Source of the DNA: an uncultured Collinsella sp.
GTDB lineage: Bacteria; Actinomycetota; Coriobacteriia; Coriobacteriales; Coriobacteriaceae
Reading direction: 5' to 3'
NCBI GenBank assembly: GCA_902494535.1
Contig: CABUTO010000010.1
Location: 1-54,461, forward strand
Length of the DNA: 54,461 nt
Part shown: positions 32,269 to 41,180 of the stretch, in pieces
Numbering within the stretch: position 1 is the stretch's first letter
Layout: every line of letters begins with the position of its first letter
Position numbers and translations under genes: made by a program
Notes under the pieces: model-generated
What the model was told of the DNA's origin: nothing
Database searches by the model: none
What the model saw: only the letters and a program-made list of their open reading frames with translations

Positions 32269-32950
32269 CGCGGGCACCTCTTCCGTCAAATACAGCATCG
32301 CACGCCAACGCAATGGCAATGCCGGCCACGACGCTTGCCGGCACGGCAATATTCGTGAGGCCCAAGAACTTGCATACGGCGACGGACACCGCGCCCGAAA
32401 CCGCCGCGACAACGTTGCCGCGCGACAGCCGCTGCGAAAAGAGCAGGCAGATAAAGAGCGAGGTGCAGACAAAGGCTGCAATGGCGGTGGGAACATCGAC
32501 AACGGCGCCGACGATGGCGCCCATCGTACACGAAACGCCCCATGTTGCGATGAGGATCACGTTGAGCACAAAGGACTCGCGCGGGCCCCAATCCTCCCCT
32601 TCAACCAACTTGGCAAGCGAGATGCCATATGCCTCCTCGGTAAGTGTCGCGGCAACAGCCAGCGTCTGACGCTTCGAGGCACCCGTCAGATGCGGCGCGA
32701 TCGATGCCGAGTAAAGCGCAAAACGCGAGGAGATGGCGGCAACGCTCGCGATAATCGAAGGTGCCGGTACGCCCGCCAGCCAAAGATTGCAGATCATAAA
32801 CTGGCCGCTGCCCGTCACAAACGTGCTGCTCAGGGCAAAGACCATCCAGGGCTCCATTCCCGTCTGCCCCATGATCATTCCGCACGGCGCGCCTATTGCA
32901 ACATAGGTAAGCATCACCGGCCAGACGGTTCTAACGATTTTGAGCACCAT
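32258..32950 (-). CDS. azlC: AzlC family branched-chain amino acid exporter
   Basis: This 230-residue membrane protein matches AzlC, the larger subunit of the AzlCD exporter. It contains GAPCGMIMGQTGMEPW, SSTFVTGSGQFMICNLW and the LTEEAYGISLAKL segment typical of the family. I start at ATG 32948-32950, which is the start of the conserved part; an upstream TTG-initiated extension of 23 residues looks unlike the family. It overlaps azlD by 11 bp. Together with livJHMGF and hom in this window, it suggests active handling of branched-chain amino acids, but the loci are not linked in one operon. Confidence 0.88.
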   Translation of the reverse strand: MVLKIVRTVWPVMLTYVAIGAPCGMIMGQTGMEPWMVFALSSTFVTGSGQFMICNLWLAGVPAPSIIASVAAISSRFALYSASIAPHLTGASKRQTLAVAATLTEEAYGISLAKLVEGEDWGPRESFVLNVILIATWGVSCTMGAIVGAVVDVPTAIAAFVCTSLFICLLFSQRLSRGNVVAAVSGAVSVAVCKFLGLTNIAVPASVVAGIAIALACDAVFDGRGARDAR

Positions 32951-33076
32951 ACGCTTCTCATCCTGACAAGGTCTCCGAGCCGCATGTAGCGACACGGCAG
33001 AATCATCATCCGACAGCAACCGAGTTCACCTACAATTGCCACCGGATCGAAAGACACAACTTTTTAGGAAGTCATT

Positions 33077-33889
33077 ATGACAGCTATCGATCGAGACCGG
33101 GCGCGCGCGGCCTTCAAAAGCTACACCGATGCCTACGACGCCACCAACCCACGCATCGCACTCAAAATCGAGCATACATACCACGTGGCCGAGGCATGCG
33201 ATGCCGTAGCGCGCGAGCAGGGCTGGTCGTCAGAAGATATTGACCTGGCATGGCTTTGCGGCCTGCTACACGATATGGGCCGCTTCGAGCAGCTACGACG
33301 CTGGGACACCTTTAAGGACGCCGAGAGCATGAGCCATGCGGCGCTGGGCATCGAGGTCCTCTTTGGCGAGAATCCCGCCGATGCACCCGCCACGACAAAC
33401 ATCCGTGACTTTATCGAAACCGGTGCGCATGACGAGCTCATCCGAGCGAGCATCGCCTATCACAGCGACTTTCGCCTGCCGGCACAACTCGACGAGCGTA
33501 CACGGTGCTTCTGCGATATCGTGCGCGATGGCGACAAGATCGACATTATGCGTACCATCGCCGACAGCACCGTCGACACCATCCTCAAGGTGGACGAGAA
33601 GACGTTTCTCGGCAGTCGTTTCTCGTCGCCGACACTTGCCGCCTTTGACGAGCACCGCTGCGTCGCGCGCGACGAGCGCAACGAGCCGGCGGACTACCTG
33701 GTGGGGCTCATCTGCTTTATGTTTGAGCTCGTCTATCCAGCGAGCCGCGCGCTGGCGAGCGAGCAGGGCGATATCTACCGCCTGCTCGACGCGCCTTTTG
33801 GCATCACGCGGCCCTTTACCGACCCCGCCACGCAGGCAACTTGGAGCCGCCTTAAGGACGAGATGCGCGACTGGCTGGCGCGCGCCTAG
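33077..33889 (+). CDS. HD-domain phosphohydrolase
   Basis: This 270-residue cytoplasmic protein carries an HD metal-dependent phosphohydrolase domain. The ligands are His36 in HTYHVAEAC, His65-Asp66 in GLLHDMGRFEQ, a further His in SHAALG and the Asp in VRDGDKIDIM. HD proteins of this size usually hydrolyse nucleotides or related phosphate esters; the substrate is unknown. AGGAAG lies 5 nt before the ATG. The gene is divergent from azlC and its end overlaps the convergent etfA end by 4 bp. Confidence 0.88.
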   Translation: MTAIDRDRARAAFKSYTDAYDATNPRIALKIEHTYHVAEACDAVAREQGWSSEDIDLAWLCGLLHDMGRFEQLRRWDTFKDAESMSHAALGIEVLFGENPADAPATTNIRDFIETGAHDELIRASIAYHSDFRLPAQLDERTRCFCDIVRDGDKIDIMRTIADSTVDTILKVDEKTFLGSRFSSPTLAAFDEHRCVARDERNEPADYLVGLICFMFELVYPASRALASEQGDIYRLLDAPFGITRPFTDPATQATWSRLKDEMRDWLARA

Positions 33890-35091
33890 CGCTCAAGCTG
33901 AGCCAGCAGCTCCTCGACGACCTCGACGGCATCGCCGACAACCTTGTACTGGGCAGTACCAAAAATGGGGGCATCCGGGTCCTCGTTGATGGCGATAATG
34001 CACTCAGCCCCATCGATGCCGGCAAGATGCTGGATGGCGCCCGAAACACCGATACTCACGAGAAGCTTGGGCGAAACCGATACGCCCGTCTGGCCAATCT
34101 GGTGGCGATACTCCAACCAGCCGGCCTCCACGACAGGTCGCGTGCAGCCAAGCTCGGCTCCCAGAGCCTCGGCGAGCCTTCGCATCAGCGGCAGGTTTTT
34201 CTTGGAACCAATGCCTCGACCCACCACGACCAGGCGCTCGGCATCGGCAATTGATGCCTGCTGTCCCCACTCCTCGGCGGGAATCGAGATCTCGACACGA
34301 GCCTTAGCATCATCCGCAAGTGATATCTGGGTGATCGTGCCGGAGCGGCCGTAGTCGAAGTCGGGAGCCTTAAAGATACCGGAGCGCACCGTTGCCATCT
34401 GCGGACGGTGGTTGGGGCAAATGATGGTGGCCATCAAGTTGCCGCCAAACGCCGGGCGCGTCTGCTGCAGTAGGCCCGTCTCCGCATCCATCGAAAGCAC
34501 GGTGCAGTCGGCCGTAAGACCCGTCTGCAAACGCACGGCAACGCCGGGTGCCAGTTCGCGACCAAAAGCGGTCGCACCGTATAGGATGGCCTCGGGTTTG
34601 CGTTCGGCTACCAAATCGCAGATCAAGTGGGCGTAGACCTCCGCATCGTTTTGGCGCAGACGCTCGTCGCGACAGGCCAGGACTTCGTCGGCGCCCGCGC
34701 AAACCAGATGTTCCAGGTCCCCGAGCGAGCCCTCGGGGCTCATGCCGACCAGTGCCACCAGACGGCAGCCGCGAGCATCGGCAAGCTCGCGCCCCTTGCC
34801 CATGAGCTCGTAGGCCACGGGAGCCACGGCGTCGTGCTCGTCAGTCTGCACGAAGACCCAAATGTCTCGATATGCATCAAGGTCCACCGCACCAGCGGCC
34901 TCGTCACGCTCGATCGAGATAGCGTTGACGGGGCAGGCGTCGACACATCCGCCGCATAGGATGCAGCCGTCGGTTACGCGGGCGCAACGGTTGGGTCGCT
35001 CGCCTTCCACTACGATGCCGCCCGAGGCACAGGTGCGAACGCAGCGACCGCAGCCGATACAGGCTTCGCTATCGATAATCAGTCCGCTCAT
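33886..35091 (-). CDS. etfA: electron transfer flavoprotein alpha subunit with ferredoxin domain
   Basis: The 401-residue EtfA carries the FAD that passes electrons to a partner dehydrogenase. Residues 1-60 form a ferredoxin-like domain with two 4Fe-4S motifs (Cys11/14/17/21 and Cys43/46/49/53). The EtfA core follows, with the C-terminal FAD-binding stretch VVGRGIGSKKN, QTGVSVSPKLLVSIGVSGAIQH and INEDPDAPIF. An N-terminal ferredoxin domain of this kind is known in LctC of the electron-confurcating lactate dehydrogenase of Acetobacterium. The order dehydrogenase-etfB-etfA with contiguous ends (35091/35092) supports one complex. Confidence 0.94.
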   Translation of the reverse strand: MSGLIIDSEACIGCGRCVRTCASGGIVVEGERPNRCARVTDGCILCGGCVDACPVNAISIERDEAAGAVDLDAYRDIWVFVQTDEHDAVAPVAYELMGKGRELADARGCRLVALVGMSPEGSLGDLEHLVCAGADEVLACRDERLRQNDAEVYAHLICDLVAERKPEAILYGATAFGRELAPGVAVRLQTGLTADCTVLSMDAETGLLQQTRPAFGGNLMATIICPNHRPQMATVRSGIFKAPDFDYGRSGTITQISLADDAKARVEISIPAEEWGQQASIADAERLVVVGRGIGSKKNLPLMRRLAEALGAELGCTRPVVEAGWLEYRHQIGQTGVSVSPKLLVSIGVSGAIQHLAGIDGAECIIAINEDPDAPIFGTAQYKVVGDAVEVVEELLAQLER

Positions 35092-35913
35092 CTATGCCAT
35101 CCCCTCGATAGTCTTGGCAAGTTTTACCGCCTGCTCGGACGCCGTTCCCTCAACGGCCTCGCACGTTTGATCACGGTCGGGCACAAACGAGCGCACGACC
35201 TGCGTCGGTGATCCGGCGAGGCCACAACGCGAGGGATCGGCGTTCACGTCGGCGGCACTGACCACGCGCACGTCCGCCTCCTCTGCCGCGCGAATACCGG
35301 CAATACTCGGCATACGCAACTGGCCAATCTCCTTGGCGGTCGTCATCGCGCACGGCATCTCAAGGTACACCGTCTCCTCGCCGGCATCGCATCCGTGAAC
35401 GAGCGCCAGCGAGCCACACGTCGTAAAGCCCGCGCTTTGCACGCAGCTCACGTCGGTCACGCAGGGGATCTCAAAGGCACCGGCAAGCTCGGGGCCGATC
35501 TGGGCCGTATCGCCGTCCACTGCCATCTTGCCGCAGATGAGCAGGTCGAAGTCCTCGTCGAGCGCCTCGATGCCGCACTTGAGGGCATAGGTGGTTGCCA
35601 GGGTATCGGCACCTGCAAAGGCGCGATCGGTCAGCAGCAGCGCGTCGTCGGCACCTCGAGCGATGCAGTCGCGCAGCAGCGACTCGGTCGCGGGGATGCC
35701 CATCGACACCACCGTTACGCGTACGTCCATGCCAAAGCCGATAAAGTCGTCTTTCAGCGCCAGCGCGCATTCCAAAGCGCTCGCATCAAAGGGATTAATG
35801 ACCGCCTGCTTGCCATCGCGCACGATGGTATTGGTCTTGGGGTCCATCTTGACCTCGGTGCTGCCCGGCACGGCCTTGACGCACACCACCATATGGAAAT
35901 CGCTCATCTTCAC
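35092..35913 (-). CDS. etfB: electron transfer flavoprotein beta subunit
   Basis: This 273-residue protein is EtfB (FixA type). The start VVCVKAVPGSTEVKMDP, the INPFDASALECALALKD block and the region LICGKMAVDGDTAQIGPELAG are typical. In bifurcating or confurcating Etf, EtfB holds an extra FAD where electron splitting takes place; VDGDTAQIGP is the stretch expected to contact it. GTG at 35911-35913 overlaps the stop of the upstream dehydrogenase gene as GTGA; an ATG two codons in is the alternative. Next gene etfA follows without a gap. Confidence 0.94.
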   Translation of the reverse strand: MKMSDFHMVVCVKAVPGSTEVKMDPKTNTIVRDGKQAVINPFDASALECALALKDDFIGFGMDVRVTVVSMGIPATESLLRDCIARGADDALLLTDRAFAGADTLATTYALKCGIEALDEDFDLLICGKMAVDGDTAQIGPELAGAFEIPCVTDVSCVQSAGFTTCGSLALVHGCDAGEETVYLEMPCAMTTAKEIGQLRMPSIAGIRAAEEADVRVVSAADVNADPSRCGLAGSPTQVVRSFVPDRDQTCEAVEGTASEQAVKLAKTIEGMA

Positions 35914-37511
35914 GCGCCCCCTTTCTGGACGAGCTCATCCAAGAGCTTCTCCGAAAACAGGTTACCGCGACCCAGCTGCCCGTCAGGATCGAGCTGGAGC
36001 TTGAGCCGCGCCGACTCGACCATGGCCTCGTGACCGTACATCGTCTCCAAGAAGCCCGCCTTGATCTTGCCGACGCCGTGTTCTGCGGAGACGGCGCCGC
36101 CCATGACCGTGACCTCGGAAGCCCACTGGGCAAAGAGTTCTCCGCCGCGGCGATAATCCTGCGCATCGCGCGGCAGAATGTTCACATGCAGATGGTTGTT
36201 ACCGATGTGCCCCCAGGCGGCAGATTCAAGCCCACTTTCGGCCAACGTGCGGCGATAAAGGGCGATGACATCGCCCAAGCGTGCGTTGGGCACCGACATG
36301 TCCGAGCCCAGTTTGGTGATGGTGGGATCCGTGCGGCGGCGCTCGTCGATGAGCATGTTGACGCTCTCGGGGACCGCATGGCGGAAGAATCGCTGACACT
36401 CGCGATCGACCTCGGTGTGCGCGACCCATGTCGCATCGTCACTGCCGCCCGCAAGCTCCAGTACCCACCCCAAGTGATACAGCTCCTCAGTCGCCTGAAC
36501 TTCGTCGTCGCAGTCGAGCTCCACGTAGACACAGACCTTGGCCTCTTTGTCGAGCGCAGGCAGCGAGGCGAACGCGGTCGACTGTTCACGCTGACGACGC
36601 AGGATATCCAGGGCGCCCGCATCGAAATATTCGATGGCAGCCGCATGGGACAGGACGGGACGCACAGAATCGGTGAAGGACACGGCCTTGTCTTCGCTGT
36701 CAAAGAAGCAGCTCACGCCCCAAACGACCGCAGGCGCCGCCTGCAGGACAATCTCGAGCTCGGTGATGACGCCGATTGTGCCACACGCACCGATAAACAG
36801 ATCGATGGCATCCATATCGTCAGCAACGAAATAGCCCGAAGCATTTTTGGTCTTGGGCATGGTGTAGTCGGGAAGGTCGAGCTCGAGCGTACGGCCCGCT
36901 GCCGTCACGAGCGACAGGTGGCGGCCCTGGGCAAAAGCCTCGCCGCGCTGAAGCTCAAGCAAATCGCCATCAGCCAGCGCGACGTGGAGTCCCGTGATAT
37001 GTGGGCGCATGGGGCCGTAGGCGTAGCTGCGGGCACCGGAGGCGTTACATGCCGCCATGCCGCCCAGACAGGCAGATGCCTCGGTGGGATCGGTGGGAAA
37101 AAACTGCTCGGGGGCCTCTTGGAACTCCTCGTAGGCCTCGAGCGATGCCTGGTCCCAACCAGCGGTCGGCAGCACCTTCTTGCCCAGCTGCTTGCGCAGT
37201 TCCGAGAGCACAACGCCCGGCTCCACGCGCAGCAGAAATTGGCCTTGTTCATCGCGGCGAAGGCCCAAGTAGCGATTCATGCGGGAAGTATTGAGAATGT
37301 GACCGCCATGAGGCACGGCGCCGGCGGCAAGACCGGTCCGGGCGCCCTGAACCGTCACCGGGACACGCTCGGCATGGAGCTTTTTCAAAATGGCGCGGAC
37401 CTCGTCCTCCGTTGTCGGAAACGAGATGCTCGAGGCCTCGCCCGATGTGCGAGACTCATCGCGACCATACTCTTCGAACTCGTCGGTGAAGGGTTTAATG
37501 GTTGCAGACAC
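35910..37511 (-). CDS. lctD: FAD-linked lactate/glycolate dehydrogenase (LctD/GlcD type)
   Basis: This 533-residue flavoenzyme oxidises a 2-hydroxy acid, probably lactate. The FAD-binding domain (about 25-245) shows PVTVQGARTGLAAGAVPHGG, LLRVEPGVVLSEL and GGMAACNASGARSYAYGPMR. The C-terminal FAD-oxidase domain has the HIGNNHLHVNILP metal-site pattern and SAEHGVGKIKAGFLE. Alone it could be GlcD or a D-lactate dehydrogenase; directly upstream of etfB-etfA it fits the catalytic subunit of an Etf-linked lactate dehydrogenase. GTG at 37509-37511 with GGGGGAG 5 nt upstream. No lactate permease or racemase gene is adjacent. Confidence 0.9.
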   Translation of the reverse strand: MSATIKPFTDEFEEYGRDESRTSGEASSISFPTTEDEVRAILKKLHAERVPVTVQGARTGLAAGAVPHGGHILNTSRMNRYLGLRRDEQGQFLLRVEPGVVLSELRKQLGKKVLPTAGWDQASLEAYEEFQEAPEQFFPTDPTEASACLGGMAACNASGARSYAYGPMRPHITGLHVALADGDLLELQRGEAFAQGRHLSLVTAAGRTLELDLPDYTMPKTKNASGYFVADDMDAIDLFIGACGTIGVITELEIVLQAAPAVVWGVSCFFDSEDKAVSFTDSVRPVLSHAAAIEYFDAGALDILRRQREQSTAFASLPALDKEAKVCVYVELDCDDEVQATEELYHLGWVLELAGGSDDATWVAHTEVDRECQRFFRHAVPESVNMLIDERRRTDPTITKLGSDMSVPNARLGDVIALYRRTLAESGLESAAWGHIGNNHLHVNILPRDAQDYRRGGELFAQWASEVTVMGGAVSAEHGVGKIKAGFLETMYGHEAMVESARLKLQLDPDGQLGRGNLFSEKLLDELVQKGGA

Positions 37512-37856
37512 GCGAACTCCCCCTTTAGCTAACTACAGTGTTTGCAGGGAGATGTTACCGCATCGTTTCGTCGACGTGTTCGAGACCGTCTCCATAATTG
37601 GCGTTTTTTACGTTCGTGTAATTCGGTGAGCGGCTGGATTTCCTCGACAGACGATGCTTTTGACACATATCGCCCTGCCGTCGCCGATCGCTCGATTGTC
37701 GCTCGAAAAAAGTTGAAGCATTTTTTGCCGCCTTTTATCTGCGGAGACGCCAATCCGTCAAGCATTTGGTCAGAAATTGGTCAAGTAGCGGCTGATACGG
37801 TCGGCGTCGACAGCCAAAACCGATAGAAGTTTTGGCCCAGAAGCAGGGAGGTTCCC
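37512..37856. other. divergent intergenic region
   Basis: No gene is supported in these 345 bp between lctD and the exported-protein cluster. Near 37767-37790 a direct repeat TTGGTCA-N4-ATTGGTCA occurs; it could be an operator or part of a promoter. AT-rich runs near 37600-37625 and 37705-37735 could hold divergent promoters, but I cannot pick a convincing -35/-10 pair. Confidence 0.4.
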
Positions 37857-38153
37857 ATGGCATATTACTGGCCCCAGTACGGCATCGCCATCGAAGTCGA
37901 CGACGATCCCCATCTCCTGCCTTTCGACGAAGAGGCATTCCCCGATACGGCGGTCTACCACGTTACCACCGATGTGATCTACGACCCCGAGTCGTTCTCG
38001 GCGCTCGCCCACCACATCGCGCATATCCACGACATCGAGCTCCCTCCCGACTTCGAAGAGCTCGTCTACTCGCGCCGCCTGATGCTTCACATGCTCTTTG
38101 GAGCGGATCCGTCCACCTTTGCGCGTGTCTATACCGCCAAGGATGCCGCATGA
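37857..38153 (+). CDS. small acidic protein of unknown function
   Basis: A 98-residue protein rich in Asp, Glu and His that I do not recognise. It has no signal peptide or membrane segment. The beginning AYYWPQYGIAIEVDDDPH faintly recalls the core strand of DUF559/Vsr-like nucleases, but the rest of that fold is missing, so I give this no weight. AGGGAGGTTCCC before the ATG is a good ribosome binding site. Its stop codon overlaps the next start (ATGA at 38150-38153), so it is translated together with the membrane-anchored gene downstream. Confidence 0.75.
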   Translation: MAYYWPQYGIAIEVDDDPHLLPFDEEAFPDTAVYHVTTDVIYDPESFSALAHHIAHIHDIELPPDFEELVYSRRLMLHMLFGADPSTFARVYTAKDAA

Positions 38154-38659
38154 GCGTGAAGAAGCCACCCCACTTTGCAGGCCTGGGGCATCGCAAGAAG
38201 CCCATCGTTGCCTGCCTGGCCATCGTCTGCGCCCTTGTCGCCGTAGGACTATACGCTTGGCAGTCGCAGCCCGTACCCGAGGCGGGCGCTTCGGTTACGA
38301 CGGCCGAGGGCAAAACGCGCCAGGAAATCCAAGATGAGCTCGACGCCATCGTCCGCGACAACATGATGACGATTTCGGTCGCACCGGTCGCTCAGCTGCA
38401 GGAGGACGGCAAGCTGCGCGTCAACGTGCAAAACGTCCAAGACAATAAATTTCCCCAGCGATTCCGCGTCATCCAAAACGACGAGACCATGTACGAATCC
38501 GGTGTGGTCGAGACCGGCAAGACAATCGAGACGTGCCCCGCCGGCGACATCAAAGAAGGCGAGGCGTACATCGAGATCCAGGCACTCGATGCCAAGACCC
38601 TCGACAGCCACGGCAATCCGACACGTGTCAAGGTACGGGTTGAGCAAGCCGAGAACTAG
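38150..38659 (+). CDS. membrane-anchored extracytoplasmic protein
   Basis: This 169-residue protein has one N-terminal membrane segment (about 19-38, PIVACLAIVCALVAVGLYAW) after a short basic stretch, and an external domain of about 125 residues. The domain reads as beta-rich: NMMTISVAPVAQL, RLVNVQN-like and RFRVIQNDETMYESGVVETG, then a GEAYIEIQALD strand. Similar short domains occur next to surface-assembly and WxL-type clusters of Gram-positives; this is an impression from the pattern. Start overlaps the previous stop (ATGA). Function unknown. Confidence 0.8.
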   Translation: MSVKKPPHFAGLGHRKKPIVACLAIVCALVAVGLYAWQSQPVPEAGASVTTAEGKTRQEIQDELDAIVRDNMMTISVAPVAQLQEDGKLRVNVQNVQDNKFPQRFRVIQNDETMYESGVVETGKTIETCPAGDIKEGEAYIEIQALDAKTLDSHGNPTRVKVRVEQAEN

Positions 38660-38748
38660 CTTTCCGGCCGACGCGGCACCGCACGCAATTCACCAGCATT
38701 CGTCCAATCATCGCGGGGACGGCCCGCGGCGAATAGAAAGGAACGACC

Positions 38749-39348
38749 ATGGACATCACCAGGAACATGAACGGAGCCAGAGCGCTCGTCGTGGGCGCAG
38801 GGCTCGCGCTCGCGCTCGCAATGGGCGCCGCCCCGACGCCAGCTATGGCAGCCGGGCGCGTTGGAACCACGAAAGTAATGGTCAGGACCGAGATCGACAA
38901 CGTTGAGTTCAAAGTTCCGACGGTTATTCCCTTCGTCGCCAAGGCCGACGGCACGCTTCAGGGCCCCTCAGAAGACGCGACCACCATCGACAATCATTCG
39001 GCCTACGGCATCCATGTCACCAACATGAAGATCGACGCCATGAACACCTGGACCATTGCCGCCGACGCCAAGGCCGGAACCGCGCAGAACTCCATCGACT
39101 TTAAGGTCGGCCCCGACGGCGCGCTCCAGAACGCCAACACCGCAATGCAGGGGACGGGCCTCGATCTTTCCAAGAATGCAGCCTTCGACATGGGCTACCA
39201 GGGCATTGCCGGTGGCACGGACAAAATTAAGCTCAAGACAAGCGGAAACGTCGCCCGCGTCACGCGCGACATCTTCCACGTAACCGGCGAAGGCGATCAG
39301 GTTGCAACGATCACCTGGACGGTCGAGCCCGGTGCGCACACGGCATAA
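38749..39348 (+). CDS. exported WxL-like protein
   Basis: The 199-residue protein starts with a Sec signal peptide (about 1-35, ending ALAMGAAPTPAMAA). The mature part shows VEFKVPTVIPFVAKADGTL, a NTWTIAADAK segment and a C-terminal VATITWTVEPGA. The W-x-V/I pair spaced along the chain and the terminal TITWTV resemble WxL-domain proteins, which bind peptidoglycan in Firmicutes; sequence similarity is weak and the call needs a profile search. AAAGGAACGACC precedes the ATG. It overlaps the next gene, which encodes a sortase-type tail. Confidence 0.8.
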   Translation: MDITRNMNGARALVVGAGLALALAMGAAPTPAMAAGRVGTTKVMVRTEIDNVEFKVPTVIPFVAKADGTLQGPSEDATTIDNHSAYGIHVTNMKIDAMNTWTIAADAKAGTAQNSIDFKVGPDGALQNANTAMQGTGLDLSKNAAFDMGYQGIAGGTDKIKLKTSGNVARVTRDIFHVTGEGDQVATITWTVEPGAHTA

Positions 39349-39613
39349 GGCCGTCGCCCTGGCCGCCGCCGTCAGCATCCTAGCGTTTGGGCCAGCCATG
39401 GCCTTTGCCCAGCAAGAACAGGCGCAGGCCGCCACGCAAGTGACGGTCGACCTCTCGGAGCTCGACCGCGGCGACCGCGAGGAACCGTTGGCGCAGACAG
39501 GCGACAGACGATGGCTCTTGGCAGCAGGCGCCACAGCAGCAGGCGCGGGAACCGCCGGCCTCGGTCTGCACATCAAACGCAGCCAGAAACAAAACACGGA
39601 CAGGCCGCACTAA
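39332..39613 (+). CDS. small exported protein with sortase-like tail
   Basis: A 93-residue protein with a signal peptide (about 1-32, ending GPAMAFAQQ), a short hydrophilic stretch, and a C-terminal wall-anchor arrangement: LAQTGD near residue 63, a hydrophobic segment WLLAAGATAAGAGTAGLGL and a basic tail HIKRSQK. LAQTG departs from canonical LPxTG at position two. I start at GTG 39332-39334, inside the previous gene, because it gives a complete signal peptide; the ribosome binding site is weak, so coupling to the upstream gene is likely. Such small LPxTG proteins accompany WxL proteins in known clusters. Confidence 0.7.
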   Translation: MRTRHKAVALAAAVSILAFGPAMAFAQQEQAQAATQVTVDLSELDRGDREEPLAQTGDRRWLLAAGATAAGAGTAGLGLHIKRSQKQNTDRPH

Positions 39614-39631
39614 ATTAGCTAAGGAGACCCC

Positions 39632-41062
39632 ATGGCATCGAAGAACCTTTTGCCCGTCGTCGCACTCTGCGGCGCGCTCGCAACCGGAACGCCTGTCGCC
39701 GCTTGGGCGACTCCCGTCATGGCAGACTCCTTACCAGCAGCCCTAAGTTCCGCACCAAATCCGTCGAGCGCCATTGCGTGCAAGCGTTTTTCGATCGCAC
39801 AGGCCGCAATCTCAACCTCGGGATGCCTTCGTCGTAATACGGACGGCTCGATAGTCGTGGATATCAATCGTTCGAACAAGGCAAACGGCCCCCAGGCGGG
39901 GTGCGCCGTCTGCACGTGGCGCTCGGTTGTGCTCGATGCAGATGGCGATCCATGCAATTTAGAGCTGCGCATCGACATCGCTTCGGTCGATGACTCGGCG
40001 AACGGAGCGAAGGTCGCCTTCGACGGTACGTTTTTCGAGAAAGGAGGCGGTATATGTCTGGGCTGCGCCGCCGCGAATGCAGACGATGCGCAGCCCACCC
40101 TCTCATTCACGGCATCGTTGCGGCTGACCAAAGCCGGTACCGATGCCATCGCGGCGGGAGAAGCGTCCCTGCTGTTCTACGCCGTCAGCACCAAAGACAC
40201 AGACGCTCATTTCGAGAAGCCAGCCGGATCACTCAGCCTTACACGAGGGATAGAGGCAGGCCCTATTGAAATCGATGCCCACGCGCAAAGCAGGCAACGC
40301 ATTCTTGCCGACCCGGCGCTTCTCGAAATGGAGTGGAACGGATCCGGAGCCATCGGAATTCTCCCCTCCGCGCTTGACGCCAAGACGCTCCCCCCAAACG
40401 ACGAACCCATCAACGCAACCATACAAGAAGAGAGCGCGGATAAAGAAGCAGGTGCGGGCGACACGCCGTCGCCGACAAACAGCGTCCCAGCTTCTTTCGA
40501 AGCGCCGAATGAGCCCGCTGCCGATCCAAACGATCCCGAGCTCGCGGACAGTCTGGGGCTTGCTGATCCTCAAGAGATCGATGAAGGTAACTGCTGCGTG
40601 CTTGCCGCGCTCGACCACACGGAGGTCATCGACGCTGTGAACATCGAAGTTGCCGCCGCCAATCAGCCCGTCCGCAAGTCGGCTATCATCGCATTTCCTG
40701 AATCCATCGAAGTCGTCTTTTTGCCATCGGGCGAGGTCGTAGCCCCAACACTGCTCACCTTGTTGGGCGCCAAGAATACTCGAAACGAAATTAAAAATGT
40801 CACAGTTGTCGACCCTGCAACCACCGCCAAGCTGCGTCTATACGCCGTTGCTCCAGACGGAGGCAAGACCTTGGAATTCGATGGTGACACACTCCTAGCC
40901 TGGCGACGTCTGGACATTATGCAAGACGTCTCGTACCAGATCGAGCTCGAAGGGTTTGATCGTGCCCGCGATACCAATATCATCGCCGCGGCTATTGAAT
41001 CCCCGCAGCGGCTTATGACACTGCGCTTTGAATACTATCCCTATGTCCCGACAACCACCTGA
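39632..41062 (+). CDS. large exported protein of unknown function
   Basis: The 476-residue protein has a signal peptide (about 1-31, ending AWATPVMA) and no further membrane segment. Two Cys-rich spots (AGCAVC near residue 90, GGGICLGC near residue 138) may form disulfides or bind metal. Two beta-rich parts (about 50-215 and 335-475) are joined by an acidic, Pro/Glu/Asp-rich linker (about 250-320). I do not recognise a family. It follows the sortase-tailed gene by 18 bp with AAGGAGA before the ATG, and closes the five-gene exported-protein cluster. Confidence 0.8.
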   Translation: MASKNLLPVVALCGALATGTPVAAWATPVMADSLPAALSSAPNPSSAIACKRFSIAQAAISTSGCLRRNTDGSIVVDINRSNKANGPQAGCAVCTWRSVVLDADGDPCNLELRIDIASVDDSANGAKVAFDGTFFEKGGGICLGCAAANADDAQPTLSFTASLRLTKAGTDAIAAGEASLLFYAVSTKDTDAHFEKPAGSLSLTRGIEAGPIEIDAHAQSRQRILADPALLEMEWNGSGAIGILPSALDAKTLPPNDEPINATIQEESADKEAGAGDTPSPTNSVPASFEAPNEPAADPNDPELADSLGLADPQEIDEGNCCVLAALDHTEVIDAVNIEVAAANQPVRKSAIIAFPESIEVVFLPSGEVVAPTLLTLLGAKNTRNEIKNVTVVDPATTAKLRLYAVAPDGGKTLEFDGDTLLAWRRLDIMQDVSYQIELEGFDRARDTNIIAAAIESPQRLMTLRFEYYPYVPTTT

Positions 41063-41180
41063 GGCTTAAATGCTGCGCATCATTCCTAATACCACTTATA
41101 TAACGTATTAGATGGGTTGCGATGTGCCTCGCATTTCGTTCTGCTACGATTGCCACGTTGGCATCAATACAGGAGGGCTC

